From: a virus
Reading direction: 5' to 3' (one strand)
Virus record (IMG/VR): IMGVR_UViG_3300023179_000601
Coordinates: 1 to 20,886 of that record
Length of the DNA: 20,886 nt
Shown: positions 1 to 9,303 of the stretch, one piece after another
Position numbering within the stretch: the first letter of the stretch is position 1
Layout of the letters: each line of letters starts with the position of its first letter
Position numbers and translations under genes: made by a program
Notes under the pieces: generated by a model
Told to the model about the DNA's origin: nothing
The model's database searches: none
Seen by the model: the letters and a program-made list of their open reading frames with translations, nothing else

Positions 1-862
1 AATTATTAACAGTAAAATAATAACCAGGATTTAAAACATCTATTTGTTTAATTGTTCCAAAATCATTAACTTTAGCAATTTTAATATCAGAGCCATAATA
101 GCCAATGGCGACATTACTTGAATATCCTAACCCCCCGGATACTATATCTATAGATATTAACTGATATTCAGTATTTGCTTTAATACTATTATCTTTAACA
201 GAATATATTACTTCTTTGTTAAAGGATCCTTTTACCTTTTCAAGATATAACTCATACAATTCAAAACCATTGTCATAAATTTTAAGAACATTATCTACAA
301 CTGCAGTAGCTCCAGAATTTGCACCAATTATTTTATTATTTTTTAATGTAAACAGATTAGCTGTATTATTTTTTGTTACTCTTATAGTTTTAAAAGTTTT
401 CCATCGACCATCCGAAACTTTTAAAACTCTTTCACCCGGATAAAATAAATCAACATCTATATTGAATAAAACTCTAAAAAGTAAATCAAAAGATGCCTCA
501 GTTCCTTTAGTTTTAAATAAATCCTTAAGTCTTTTTAGAAAAAATCTATTGTTTTCTATCAATGAATATGGAATATCCTCACCATAATTCTTATAAAATG
601 TTTTTATTAAAGATACGTTAGCAGTGTCGATAGTTTCATCTATATCACCATATTTTTTAATATTTTGTAATAGTTCTTGAGGATTTTTTTCTTGTTCTAA
701 AAATCTATAATATGCTTCTAAAAAATTTATAAGTTTACTATAGTCTGAATTATTATTTACTAAGTTTTTATTGGATGAAGCATAGGTTATGTAGTCCCCT
801 CTAATATAGTCGGGAAGTTGTGATACAATAAAAGGTGAAATATTACTAGTAAGTCTAGGCAT
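1..862 (-). CDS. Large baseplate/tail structural protein, N-terminal part (gp7 position), cut by window edge
   Basis: Reading leftward from ATG at 862, an open frame runs to base 1 with no stop, so about 287 N-terminal residues are visible and the C-terminus lies outside the window. It begins MPRLTSNISPFIVSQLPDYI and holds the pattern FLEAYYRFLEQEKNPQELL, then DIDETIDT, then RLKDLFKTKGTEASFDLLFR. I know this N-terminal pattern from large structural proteins of marine T4-like phages. Its start overlaps the gp6 stop by 8 bases (ATGCCTAG), so the two are translationally coupled. In T4 the gene after gp6 is gp7, the baseplate wedge initiator. Position supports that assignment, but I cannot show sequence similarity to T4 gp7. 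The part after about residue 150 is rich in beta-type repeats (GATAVVDNV, SGGLGYSSN), as in fibre or baseplate-arm domains. That it is structural is fairly sure; the exact gp7 identity is inferred. Confidence 0.6.
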   Translation of the reverse strand, partial: MPRLTSNISPFIVSQLPDYIRGDYITYASSNKNLVNNNSDYSKLINFLEAYYRFLEQEKNPQELLQNIKKYGDIDETIDTANVSLIKTFYKNYGEDIPYSLIENNRFFLKRLKDLFKTKGTEASFDLLFRVLFNIDVDLFYPGERVLKVSDGRWKTFKTIRVTKNNTANLFTLKNNKIIGANSGATAVVDNVLKIYDNGFELYELYLEKVKGSFNKEVIYSVKDNSIKANTEYQLISIDIVSGGLGYSSNVAIGYYGSDIKIAKVNDFGTIKQIDVLNPGYYFTVNN

Positions 863-2720
863 TTATTGCTGTAGTTGTAACTGTTAGACCCTGATTTCTA
901 TTTACTAAGCCATTTATAATACTGTCATCCAGTAAAATAATTTGATTTTTATTAACAGTTATGTCTAGATAATTATTTTGCGGTTGAATCATTAATCTTA
1001 TATCTGTAACATTATCAGAATATCCATAAATTAAAAGATTGTTTATACTAATTTCACCTGTTCCATAATTTATACTACCGTAATTACTAGAAACTATTTC
1101 CCCAGATTCTGCATTGTATAATACTAATGTGCCTTCACCGGTATAATTAGGTATATTATCATTTGGAATATCTTTTATTCTAACAGGCAATAAAGTTTGA
1201 TTAATACTAACAATAAATCTAGTTGTTTCAAGACTTGCAGGAATTATACCAATATAAAATAAAATTTTATTATCTTGAATATATAGATTGTCTCTACCAA
1301 TTATGGGTTCTAATCTTTTTTGTAATTTAATACTTGTTAAATTACCGATAATGGAATCATCACTTTCATCAATTACTTTTGTTAATTGAGAATAATAAAA
1401 ATCTGAATCAAAAGTTTTAAGATTATTAAAAAATATTCTTATTTCACTTTGTACTAATTGTTTTATATCATCAGCTAATAACCCAGTCAATTTTGGATTA
1501 TATTTAACACTAACATCTATGTTAATAAAAAATATTTCAGGCTCCACAAATTCTGGAGTAAGAGTTAACATTTTTTTCTCAGTTAAAAACGTAGTTATAT
1601 CATTTTTTATAGTATCAGTAATATCATACCCATCTGCAGGTAATAATGAAATCATAATTTTACCATATTTTTTCGGAATATTTTCGTCACCGCCCCAAAC
1701 CGCAACTGAATTTACAAATGAGGGATAAAAACTATTTATTAAAACCTTATAATCCTCACTTGTAACTGCTCTATTTTGAGAAGCATAAAATTTTGGTGCA
1801 TAGTACTTTATAGATTCAATGGATTCTTTTGTTATACCATAATTAGAATTACTTATAGTGGTTACTTCGCCTATAGTTCCTCCACCTATAAATGATGATG
1901 TAGAAAATGATTGTGTAGTTTTACTTGAAACGTTTACATCTTCTCCATTACTAATAAGATACTGAATCTTAATAAAATTACCAGAAGTAAGCTTTTTCCC
2001 TAAAATATTGTCACCAAACACTAATTGTGTTCTTCCTAACGGAGACTCTTCAATAAAATATACTTTTGATGACCCAGTAATGCCTACAGTATCCTCAGCT
2101 TTTGTAAAAATTTCTGTGGTGGTATCTGTATTAGATTTTTGTACTTTTACTATTAGTGTTGTTGTATCAACATTTTCATTAGGTATTTCATATTTTTCAT
2201 CCGGTCCGGGGGTATTTACTCTTGCTGTAAATTCTAAGGGAATACCTTCAGTAATTACTATATTAGAAAAGACATAAATATTGCCTACAGGTTCAATCGT
2301 TTTAGATTCAAGATTAACAAAAGTATATGTTTTACCATTTATTTGGGTACTAAAAGGCGTATATTGGTCCAATGTTAGTGATGTAGGATTTCCGGTTGGA
2401 TTGCTGACACTAAAACTTACTGTTGCTTTAGCACTTCTATATGACCTCGGTGTGTATCCTAAATGTTTAGATAAAGAAACTGCAGATTCTCTTTTTACTG
2501 CAGAATCTAGAAACATTTCATTCAAAACCATATTGGCATAGTATGCATTATAATGCGTATTATATGACAAAAGATCTAATAATACTGAAATACCTGATCC
2601 CTCAAAATCATAATCTGAAAATACTAAGTCTCCATTACTATCTCTATAGGTACTAATAAATCTTTTTAGATTTTGTTTAATTGTATCGAAATCTAATTCA
2701 GAAATTCTAAGATTGGCCAT
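855..2720 (-). CDS. 6: Baseplate wedge protein gp6 (baseplate J-like)
   Basis: This 621-residue protein is a T4 gp6-type wedge protein, close to the usual length of about 600-660 residues. gp6 dimers form the continuous ring that ties the six wedges together around the hub and changes shape when the sheath contracts. The N-terminus (residues 1-100) has the typical block SELDFDTIKQNLKRFI, followed by DFEGSGISVLLDLLSYNTHY, NEMFLDSA and LGYTPRS. The baseplate J-like core follows (RAVTSEDYKVLI and VWGGDENIPKKYGKIMISL near residues 320-360). The start ATG overlaps the gp25 stop (TAATG), which fixes it and implies coupled translation. It sits between gp25 and the gp7-position gene, the same order as in many marine T4-like phages. 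No truncation or frame break is seen. Confidence 0.93.
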   Translation of the reverse strand: MANLRISELDFDTIKQNLKRFISTYRDSNGDLVFSDYDFEGSGISVLLDLLSYNTHYNAYYANMVLNEMFLDSAVKRESAVSLSKHLGYTPRSYRSAKATVSFSVSNPTGNPTSLTLDQYTPFSTQINGKTYTFVNLESKTIEPVGNIYVFSNIVITEGIPLEFTARVNTPGPDEKYEIPNENVDTTTLIVKVQKSNTDTTTEIFTKAEDTVGITGSSKVYFIEESPLGRTQLVFGDNILGKKLTSGNFIKIQYLISNGEDVNVSSKTTQSFSTSSFIGGGTIGEVTTISNSNYGITKESIESIKYYAPKFYASQNRAVTSEDYKVLINSFYPSFVNSVAVWGGDENIPKKYGKIMISLLPADGYDITDTIKNDITTFLTEKKMLTLTPEFVEPEIFFINIDVSVKYNPKLTGLLADDIKQLVQSEIRIFFNNLKTFDSDFYYSQLTKVIDESDDSIIGNLTSIKLQKRLEPIIGRDNLYIQDNKILFYIGIIPASLETTRFIVSINQTLLPVRIKDIPNDNIPNYTGEGTLVLYNAESGEIVSSNYGSINYGTGEISINNLLIYGYSDNVTDIRLMIQPQNNYLDITVNKNQIILLDDSIINGLVNRNQGLTVTTTAINA

Positions 2721-3121
2721 TATCTTAATCTACCTAAGGTTGTTTGTACTGTAACTGGCAAATCATAATTTTTAGGAGTAAAAGTTATATTCACAATTAA
2801 ACTATTGTTATCTTGATCTTCTTTTATAGCTACTTCTATCAATCTTACTCTTGGTTCAAATCTTTCTATTGTATTTCTAATAGATCGTTCGGCAGCGCTT
2901 TTTATTGCAGGAGTGTAATTATCAAATAACAAATTATCTATTTGTGTCCCTATTTCGGGATGAAACGGTTTTTCATAATTTTTTGTAAGAACTAAATTTT
3001 TTACAGATGCTTTTATTGCTTCGATATTAGTTTTTCTGTTCACATCTTTAGTAAACAAATTGATATCAAATAATAGATCTAAATCCGAAAATTCCTTTAT
3101 AACTTTATTAATGGTAGCCAT
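2720..3121 (-). CDS. 25: Baseplate wedge protein gp25 (lysozyme-like fold)
   Basis: This 133-residue protein has the length of T4 gp25 (132). The block KNYEKPFHPEIGTQIDNLLF near residues 48-67 is the family signature (GPW/gp25). The protein binds gp6 and gp53 in the wedge and nucleates sheath assembly at the baseplate. The C-terminus IVNITFTPKNYDLPVTVQTTL matches the usual final strands. The gene starts 12 bases after the gp5-like stop and overlaps gp6 by TAATG. No Shine-Dalgarno is obvious, so it probably relies on translation from upstream. The family name 'lysozyme' is historic; wall-cutting activity is not expected. Confidence 0.93.
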   Translation of the reverse strand: MATINKVIKEFSDLDLLFDINLFTKDVNRKTNIEAIKASVKNLVLTKNYEKPFHPEIGTQIDNLLFDNYTPAIKSAAERSIRNTIERFEPRVRLIEVAIKEDQDNNSLIVNITFTPKNYDLPVTVQTTLGRLR

Positions 3122-3132
3122 TTAAATATTTA

Positions 3133-5709
3133 TTAACCTAAATTAGCAAAACCATCACGTAGATACAATCTATGGTTGTATAATGTAGCCACTTGTAGAG
3201 GACTCGTTTTGCCCTCTTTATCATACGCTATATGAATCCAAGAAGTTCTTCCATATTGTTTATCTTGATATTCCAATAACAATTGTTTATGAGGGATATT
3301 TGATTTAATCCATTTTACAATTTCAAAATACTGATTTATTGGGACACCAGAGAAAGACATATCTGCTGCCATACCTAAACCATGGTCATTTTCCCTACTT
3401 CCTTGTCTAAATCCGCTGTTTATTCTCATATTTGGATATTTATCCTTTATTGGATCCAAACAATTCACAGCTAGATTTTTTAAATTACAAACTATATCTG
3501 AAGCACGAAGACCCTTCTGAGGAACAATTGTATGAGATCCAGCGAGAGCTCTGGTAGACAGTGGCCCTAGAGTGAAATGCTTAGACAATTTTAAAGAATC
3601 TGGAAAATTTTCATATAAACTAAATTCATTACAATCACAAGATGTTCCTGTTTTATCAAAACTTCTTGTTTTTGCAGAATCTATTTCTGTTACTGCGGGA
3701 GATCCTTCAATAATTTTGCCGTTGTTTAATTGTGATTTTCTATAATCTTCATGGCCGTCTTCTAAAGAATCAAAAAGATAAGTTGTAGCATCACAATCTG
3801 GAATCGGTAAATTTTCAAAATTACTATCTATGGGAGATAAAGAATCAGGTATCGATTGTAAATCTATAGATATCTCCTTTAAAGATGTCGAGCCAGACTT
3901 AGTTTTAACTACAATAGCATCCAATTTTAATTCTAATCCACCATTTATACTGGTACTATTATCTGATTGCATAATAATTTTATCTTTAGATTTGGCAGTT
4001 ATATTACCATCTTTAGAGAAAAAATTGATTTCTTTTCCTTGCATTTTCATTTGTTCACCGCTAAGAATTTTTACTCCCTTGGTAGCAGACATATTAATAC
4101 TTTCCGCAGCAATATTTAATTCCTTAGCAAAAGATAAATTACCAATTCCATGCCCAATTAAATTTACTTTTCCGTTTACCTCTATTTCAGCATTATTTTT
4201 GACTAAAATTTTTGTTGAACCATCCACAGTGACATTATATGCCCCTCTAACATACAAGTAACCATTTCTGTCTATCATCTCAAAAAAATCACCAACAGTT
4301 TTTCTTATTGTGGAACCATTGATATCAAATTCTATAAAAGAACCATTTTTATGTTGTATATTTACTCGCTCTTTTCCGGGGGTTGAATCTAATTCAATAA
4401 TGTGCCCTGCCTCAGATTCAAAAACTTGATTATAGGGATATCTTGCACAATATGTAGAACGAGGTTCATCATAAGTTTCGGACGTATTGGCTAAATTTAT
4501 TTTATAAGATCTAAGATTTTCTCTTTTAATTAATAATGTATGCGTATGATCACCTCTGGCCAATTTATTGGTATCTGGTGCACCAGAATATTCTAAAGTA
4601 GGATAAACTTTATTTGGATCTTGAAAACCTCTTCTTTTTGCAAGCTCTTCATCATTTAAGGCTTTAGTAGGATCATTTTTAATATTACCACCGTTAGTAG
4701 GAACATAGGTATCTCTATTGGTATCTGAATATTCCTCGGTTGGAATCGTTCCATCCCCTCCTAGAGCAATATTTCCTATCTTATAAAATTCACCTCTAGT
4801 AACACCGTTGCCATCTTTGGAATTATATTTAATAGCATTACCTCTACCTCCGTTGTGAGCAGCAGCCAAAATGCCCGCAATATGTTCTGGAGGATCATCG
4901 GTACTTATTACTTTATCTGCGATTAAAGAATTATAGTGATAAGCCATGTATTGAAACATTATGGATTCTTGAACTTTTCCATTACTATAAAAATCATCTA
5001 TACTATTTAAACCATCTTTACCTGTCCAGATAGTTTTATCATCAAGTTTATCATTCTTTTGTGATGTACTAAATTTTTTTACATAACCTAAAAATGCTAA
5101 AGCATCATAACCAAATTGATATTTGCCTCTGTATTTTAAATTATTAGATATATTGTAGTTTTGGGCCCCGCCTGCTACAGATGATGATTCCTTAAATCCA
5201 ATTGCATCCATTAATTTTTTTATATTTGTAACCGAAAGCGGCGGTAAGTCTGTCGTAATATATGGATATCTTGTATCAAAGGATTGTTTTGGATTAGATA
5301 AAACAGGCTCTCCGCTACTACTGTAAATAGGATTGTTGTAAGAATCTTTGGCTACGTTAGTTTCTTCCGGTTTTCTAAATTTTTTAACTGATCCTAGCGG
5401 ATTTTCTTTATTTTTCCCACCTATAGTTCCAACCATTAACGGTTGTTGCATATCATCACCATCTAAAAACCAACCAACCACCCAAGTTCCTTCAATTGGG
5501 CCTATCGGTGTACTACCTTTTCCAGAAATTGCAGCAGATGTAATTGGTTGCATGGGTAAGGCCCATGGCAAATCTTTAGTAGGTAATTCAACTGTGTCAT
5601 TCGTATGATAACCAAATATTCTTACCTTGCAACGTCCAAGTTGCTCAGGATCTTGTCTATCTTCGACTACCCCGATCCACCAACTAAAATTGCTATTAAA
5701 GTTAAGCAT
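3133..5709 (-). CDS. 5: gp5-like central spike/baseplate hub with two added wall-hydrolase-like domains
   Basis: This 858-residue protein is longer than T4 gp5 (575). Residues 9-100 form the gp5 OB-fold (WWIGVVEDRQDPEQLGRCKV, then GPIEGTWVVGWFLDGDD and PLMVGTIGGK). Residues 160-315 look like a lysozyme or transglycosylase-type domain, with E174 in GFKESS, RGKYQFG at 194-200 and AAAHNGGRGNA at 282-292. Residues 430-600 are a repetitive beta stretch fitting the gp5 triple beta-helix needle (SGEQMKMQGKEINFFSKDG). Residues 735-835 resemble M15-type zinc peptidases: H776 and D783 in DHGLGMAAD, E813 and H826 in SWIHIAYD are candidate ligands and base. The spike would pierce the outer membrane and locally open peptidoglycan during infection. 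The gene overlaps the gp27 stop (TAATG), as expected for the hub partners. The spike role is secure. The two enzyme domains rest on motifs only. Confidence 0.88.
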   Translation of the reverse strand: MLNFNSNFSWWIGVVEDRQDPEQLGRCKVRIFGYHTNDTVELPTKDLPWALPMQPITSAAISGKGSTPIGPIEGTWVVGWFLDGDDMQQPLMVGTIGGKNKENPLGSVKKFRKPEETNVAKDSYNNPIYSSSGEPVLSNPKQSFDTRYPYITTDLPPLSVTNIKKLMDAIGFKESSSVAGGAQNYNISNNLKYRGKYQFGYDALAFLGYVKKFSTSQKNDKLDDKTIWTGKDGLNSIDDFYSNGKVQESIMFQYMAYHYNSLIADKVISTDDPPEHIAGILAAAHNGGRGNAIKYNSKDGNGVTRGEFYKIGNIALGGDGTIPTEEYSDTNRDTYVPTNGGNIKNDPTKALNDEELAKRRGFQDPNKVYPTLEYSGAPDTNKLARGDHTHTLLIKRENLRSYKINLANTSETYDEPRSTYCARYPYNQVFESEAGHIIELDSTPGKERVNIQHKNGSFIEFDINGSTIRKTVGDFFEMIDRNGYLYVRGAYNVTVDGSTKILVKNNAEIEVNGKVNLIGHGIGNLSFAKELNIAAESINMSATKGVKILSGEQMKMQGKEINFFSKDGNITAKSKDKIIMQSDNSTSINGGLELKLDAIVVKTKSGSTSLKEISIDLQSIPDSLSPIDSNFENLPIPDCDATTYLFDSLEDGHEDYRKSQLNNGKIIEGSPAVTEIDSAKTRSFDKTGTSCDCNEFSLYENFPDSLKLSKHFTLGPLSTRALAGSHTIVPQKGLRASDIVCNLKNLAVNCLDPIKDKYPNMRINSGFRQGSRENDHGLGMAADMSFSGVPINQYFEIVKWIKSNIPHKQLLLEYQDKQYGRTSWIHIAYDKEGKTSPLQVATLYNHRLYLRDGFANLG

Positions 5710-7070
5710 TAATAAACATCTGTATATACGTTAGTAAAAGAATCCTTCATTACTTCTATTATCATATCATGTTTTGGTAGATTGTTTATTTTATGATGAA
5801 TTTTTGTAATTAAAAATCTACCAGAAGTATACGGATCTTCTCTTGATTTTGAAATATCCGATGAATCTACGGGAGAAGGATCTGGAATATTAATGTATAT
5901 CATATCGCCTGATTCTATATTAGTACGACCAGGTACAGTAATCTCCATACAAAAGTTTCTTAATTCCAAAAAATTAGATAATCTATTTCCATAGATTTGC
6001 GACATCAATTCATTAATATTTTCTTTAGTTTCTGTAAATAAGGTTTTATGTGAAAAATTAATTTTAAAATTATTTCTAGGATTAGTTAATAAAGGCTGTG
6101 GAAAGGTTGGAACTGCTAGAATTTCTGAGCTGCCAGCAGTATGATAGTAATCCTTAAAATTATCACTATGAAAATAATCTACATATTCATAATCTTTTTT
6201 AAATAAATCTAAATTTATAAGTCTATTACTATAGTAGCCACTAGAAGAATTTCTTAGATTATCCAATAAAATAGGCATTCTTATATTTTCAATATGAAAT
6301 AATTTTTCAGTTACATCGTAGGTTTCTCTTGTATTTGGGGGGAAATAAGAATAATATCCAACCATCAAAGTAGCATCATTAGTTATTGTTTCAAATATCT
6401 TTTCCAATGGGCCAAAAATAAATCTTTTATTCGTTTCCCAAAAGAAATAATTACATGCTTTTCCTTTAGCAGGTAAGGATTTGGATGCTAACCAGTTTAT
6501 ACATCCTATGGGAGACCAACCAGGACTAACAAATTTTGCACTATTTCTAGTTTCATCTAAAATAAGTAAACTAGTAGATTCAGAGTCTACTAGATTACCA
6601 TCTTTGATAATTAAATTTCTAGACATTGCTATTTCATTCTCATAAATATCCTGTACTATTTCTGATATTTTTCCTTCATATGATGAAAAAAGAGGATTTA
6701 GTGTATCTTTAAACCCCTCATTGGAAATAAATGATAATACATAGCCCTGAGTAATTTGATCTATTATTTTTCTAGAACTTATTGAAAAAATTCTAAAAGT
6801 TTTATGAATTGTAGAAGATGAATCAAAAGAGGGTGTTTTCAATTTTATAACTATATATTCATTACCGGTCATTTGTAAATTTTTTACTAGATTCACATTA
6901 TCTGCTATAAAAATATCACCATTTAGAACCGGACTGTAAATACTTTCAAAGATATTAATTTCTCTAAATGAAGATCTAATATCTATATAAACACCGTTGG
7001 AAGATACTAACAGTAATTCCTCAATTAAAATATCACCAGCTCTTTGAAGAAATTCTGCTGATCTATTCAT
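5709..7070 (-). CDS. 27: Baseplate central hub protein gp27
   Basis: This 453-residue protein is gp27-like (T4: 391). gp27 trimers form the torus under the tail tube that carries the gp5 spike. The N-terminal block with SSFREINIFESIYSPVLNGD (about residues 33-52) and IADNVNLVKNLQMTGNEYI is typical, as are NWLASKSLPAKGKACNYFFW near residue 190-210 and the late segment VPGRTNIESGDMIYINIPDP with GRFLITKIHHKI. Its start lies within the end of gp53 (8-base overlap), and its stop overlaps the gp5-like start, so gp53, gp27 and gp5 form a coupled run. It is intact, with no unusual features. Confidence 0.9.
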   Translation of the reverse strand: MNRSAEFLQRAGDILIEELLLVSSNGVYIDIRSSFREINIFESIYSPVLNGDIFIADNVNLVKNLQMTGNEYIVIKLKTPSFDSSSTIHKTFRIFSISSRKIIDQITQGYVLSFISNEGFKDTLNPLFSSYEGKISEIVQDIYENEIAMSRNLIIKDGNLVDSESTSLLILDETRNSAKFVSPGWSPIGCINWLASKSLPAKGKACNYFFWETNKRFIFGPLEKIFETITNDATLMVGYYSYFPPNTRETYDVTEKLFHIENIRMPILLDNLRNSSSGYYSNRLINLDLFKKDYEYVDYFHSDNFKDYYHTAGSSEILAVPTFPQPLLTNPRNNFKINFSHKTLFTETKENINELMSQIYGNRLSNFLELRNFCMEITVPGRTNIESGDMIYINIPDPSPVDSSDISKSREDPYTSGRFLITKIHHKINNLPKHDMIIEVMKDSFTNVYTDVY

Positions 7071-7650
7071 TAATTAATTTACTAAATGTATTTACTATTT
7101 CTGATACAACTTCAGATTTGGGTATTTTTATTTTTCGTTTCGCTTCATTGATAGCAGTTTCATATTCTAATCGAGAAACAGAATATATGGTAAAGGGGGG
7201 ATCTGTTAGTAGTAATGTAGATCCATCCTCAAATGAAATAAATACTTCTTCTTTATCACTTCTTGGAGAATTTTCTTGTAATCCACTGTAGCTATCTACA
7301 ACATAGTTTTTCTGATTTGTATATAATTTCGTTTTATAAATCTCTGGCTCGCCGCCGTATTTTCTAATACAAAATCTCAATAAATTTTCTTGAGACATAG
7401 GCCAATCATATCTCGGATCAATAATATTATTTGCGTGTAGTATTACCCAATGATAAAGTGGAGTATTATAGAAAATATCAGAAACTATTTCTGGAGATTC
7501 CCCATCCTTGACGTCATAAAATTCATAAAAAGCAATGTTATTGATAAATTCTTTATTGTATCCCGCTCTGCGAGCCAAATCTGTTACAACTTGACCAGAA
7601 CGTCTATCATCAAGAGTATATAACATTAAAGGAAAAGAACCAAAATACAT
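7063..7650 (-). CDS. 53: Baseplate wedge protein gp53
   Basis: This 195-residue protein matches T4 gp53 (196) in length. Family marks are the N-terminus YFGSFPLMLYTLDD, the block DVKDGESPEIVSDIFYNTPL (about residues 46-65), YHWVILHANNIIDPRYDWPM, and LLRFCIRKYGG. gp53 bridges neighbouring wedges and binds gp25 and gp6 at the last step of wedge assembly. It shares a one-base junction with the gp48-like gene upstream and overlaps gp27 downstream. Confidence 0.92.
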   Translation of the reverse strand: MYFGSFPLMLYTLDDRRSGQVVTDLARRAGYNKEFINNIAFYEFYDVKDGESPEIVSDIFYNTPLYHWVILHANNIIDPRYDWPMSQENLLRFCIRKYGGEPEIYKTKLYTNQKNYVVDSYSGLQENSPRSDKEEVFISFEDGSTLLLTDPPFTIYSVSRLEYETAINEAKRKIKIPKSEVVSEIVNTFSKLINE

Positions 7651-8810
7651 TAGAACCCTCTTTTCATTTCTCGTTTAGTAAGTTGTTCTAATTCTCTAAA
7701 AGTTAAGGTTAAATTTATTTGTGTCGGGGCACCATTATTAAATGTGGAAAAAGTATCACCTCCATATTCCACAGACATATCTGTTAAAGCACACGAGGCA
7801 ATTCTATTGAAATAAATATTTTCTTTAGGTTCTTCAGTTTTAGGATTAATGTAATAGTAAACAATTTCAAACTCTGAAGGATAAATAAAGAAAAATCCAT
7901 TTGCAGATAAATCAGGATGCATATGTTCTTTAAACTTATCTATTATGTTTTTTACCGCATTAGTTTCTTTTTCTGATTTAGGAAAAAATCTATATTTGAA
8001 ATTAAATGTTCTATAATCAATTGATTCAAACAATACTTCTCTAAAAGGATTAATTTTAACCCCCGCTGCAGCACCTAGTAAATCCGAAATAGTGGCACCA
8101 CCTATTGCACTGGGTATTTTGGCTAACTGTATGGCACCCAATGCTAATGCTTCTGCCCCAAAACTAGAATTTAACGTATTCTGCCAAGATTCAGATTGAG
8201 AAGCAACCGAGGCAAAAAAACCTGCAAGTACACCTAAATCTTTTTCAGTATAATTCATACCATACTTTACAGTAGGCCGATCTTCTATATGTAATGTTAT
8301 TACATCTTTTAATCTTGAAAAATTATTAATACCTAGAATATTAATTTGCCTTAATGCTGCGTCACTTATTTCTTTTGTAGCCAATCCAGTAAAAATAAAA
8401 GTAAGAACACTTTTTACTACATTTGCAGCTGCCTCTCTTGGATTTTTACCTTTAGTTGCGTTAGATATAGATCCTACTTTTTGTATTCCTGCCACAGTTA
8501 ATGCTGTCTGTAAAGCTAAAACTTTAGGCAATGCTACTCCGTAATCTTCCGCAGTAGGTTTTTTGGTTGTCCTTAGTATCGGCACTTCATTTTTATCAAA
8601 AGTATCATATCTATTCTCACTTTTAGATTTTTCTCTAACATTTATAAAAAAGGCGACATAATGACGCAGATCCGGATTTCTACCTAAATTTTCCGGATAG
8701 CTATATGCATTCCAGTTATATTTAGTATTATTATAAGAACGAAATCTTTCGTTCTCATATTTTTCAAGTTCATTTTGAACTGTTGGATTAGTATCTCTTG
8801 TTATTGCCAT
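7650..8810 (-). CDS. 48: Baseplate tail-tube junction protein, gp48-like
   Basis: This 386-residue protein is near T4 gp48 (364). The C-terminal part resembles gp48 as I remember it: a segment ending in a short strand pair and a final TFRELEQLTKREMKRGF-type tail that corresponds to the gp48 TLEITMREIITLNRAS region. The N-terminus carries YPENLGRNPDLRHYVAFFIN, a pattern I associate with gp48 of marine T4-like phages. gp48 sits on the hub and serves, with gp54, as the platform for tail-tube polymerisation. It is the first gene of the leftward operon, 32 bases downstream of a T4-late-type TATAAATA box. The long middle part (about residues 95-250) is alanine-rich and helical. gp54 would be the alternative, but a better gp54 candidate is at 9879-10439. 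Confidence 0.75.
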   Translation of the reverse strand: MAITRDTNPTVQNELEKYENERFRSYNNTKYNWNAYSYPENLGRNPDLRHYVAFFINVREKSKSENRYDTFDKNEVPILRTTKKPTAEDYGVALPKVLALQTALTVAGIQKVGSISNATKGKNPREAAANVVKSVLTFIFTGLATKEISDAALRQINILGINNFSRLKDVITLHIEDRPTVKYGMNYTEKDLGVLAGFFASVASQSESWQNTLNSSFGAEALALGAIQLAKIPSAIGGATISDLLGAAAGVKINPFREVLFESIDYRTFNFKYRFFPKSEKETNAVKNIIDKFKEHMHPDLSANGFFFIYPSEFEIVYYYINPKTEEPKENIYFNRIASCALTDMSVEYGGDTFSTFNNGAPTQINLTLTFRELEQLTKREMKRGF

Positions 8811-8817
8811 TCTAGTA

Positions 8818-8825
8818 AATAAATA
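8818..8825 (+). promoter_or_regulatory. Possible weak late promoter for the rightward operon
   Basis: AATAAATA on the plus strand matches 7 of 8 bases of the T4 late box TATAAATA and lies 31 bases upstream of the gp4 start. T4-like late genes are read from such boxes by RNA polymerase with gp55, gp33 and gp45. The surroundings are very AT-rich, so a chance match is possible. Confidence 0.4.
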
Positions 8826-8841
8826 TTAAGTGTCTATTTAT

Positions 8842-8849
8842 TATTTATA
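8842..8849 (-). promoter_or_regulatory. T4-type late promoter for the baseplate operon
   Basis: On the minus strand this is an exact TATAAATA, the T4 late promoter -10 box, in the 46-base gap between divergent operons. It ends 31 bases before the gp48-like start at 8810, a normal leader length. The phage encodes gp33 (15020-15286), the coactivator used at such promoters, which supports the reading. Confidence 0.65.
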
Positions 8850-8856
8850 ACCAAAA

Positions 8857-9303
8857 ATGCACCAAAAAACATACAAGGGACGTTTTAGAATTGGTAATCC
8901 CCTGAAGTACAAGGGAGATATCAATAATATCATTTACAGATCTTTATGGGAATTAAGATTTATGAAATGGTGCGATCAAAATTCGTCGGTTTTAGAATGG
9001 GGGTCTGAAATAGTTATTATACCATATATCTCACCCGTAGATAAAAAGGTACATAGATATTTTGTAGATTTTTATATTAAGGTGAAGAATTCCGAAGAGA
9101 AAATACAAAAATATCTAATCGAAATCAAACCTGAAAAATTTACTAAACCTCCTGAAATACCTACTAGAAAAACTAAAAAATTTATAGATGAGGTATTTCA
9201 GTATGGTGTTAACCAAGCCAAATGGAAAGCTGCATTTGAATTTTGTGAAGACAGAAAAATGAAATTTATGATTCTAACCGAAAAAGATTTAGGAATCAAA
9301 TAA
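8857..9303 (+). CDS. 4: Head completion protein gp4 (gp50/65-like)
   Basis: This 148-residue protein matches T4 gp4 (150) in length and pattern. It opens with KTYKGRFRIGNPLKYKGD, followed by YRSLWELRFMKWCDQN, WGSEIVIIPYISPVDKKVHRY and VDFYIKV, then YLIEIKP. The layout WE..F..WCD, then FVDF, then IEIKP is nuclease-like (similar to restriction-type PD-(D/E)XK cores), as noted for this family. gp4 acts after DNA packaging, together with gp2, to make the head ready for tail joining. It heads the rightward operon and overlaps the next start by one base (TAATGG). No strong Shine-Dalgarno precedes the start, which follows a run of A bases. Confidence 0.88.
   Translation: MHQKTYKGRFRIGNPLKYKGDINNIIYRSLWELRFMKWCDQNSSVLEWGSEIVIIPYISPVDKKVHRYFVDFYIKVKNSEEKIQKYLIEIKPEKFTKPPEIPTRKTKKFIDEVFQYGVNQAKWKAAFEFCEDRKMKFMILTEKDLGIK

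Noticed and set aside
3127-3134. AATAAATA box (minus strand) before gp25 as a late promoter
   Set aside because: It lies only 5 bases from the start codon, would give a leaderless message, and is expected by chance in such AT-rich sequence.
3830-4261. Open frame on the plus strand inside the spike gene
   Set aside because: It is opposite a strongly supported gp5-like gene and has no ribosome site or recognisable domain.
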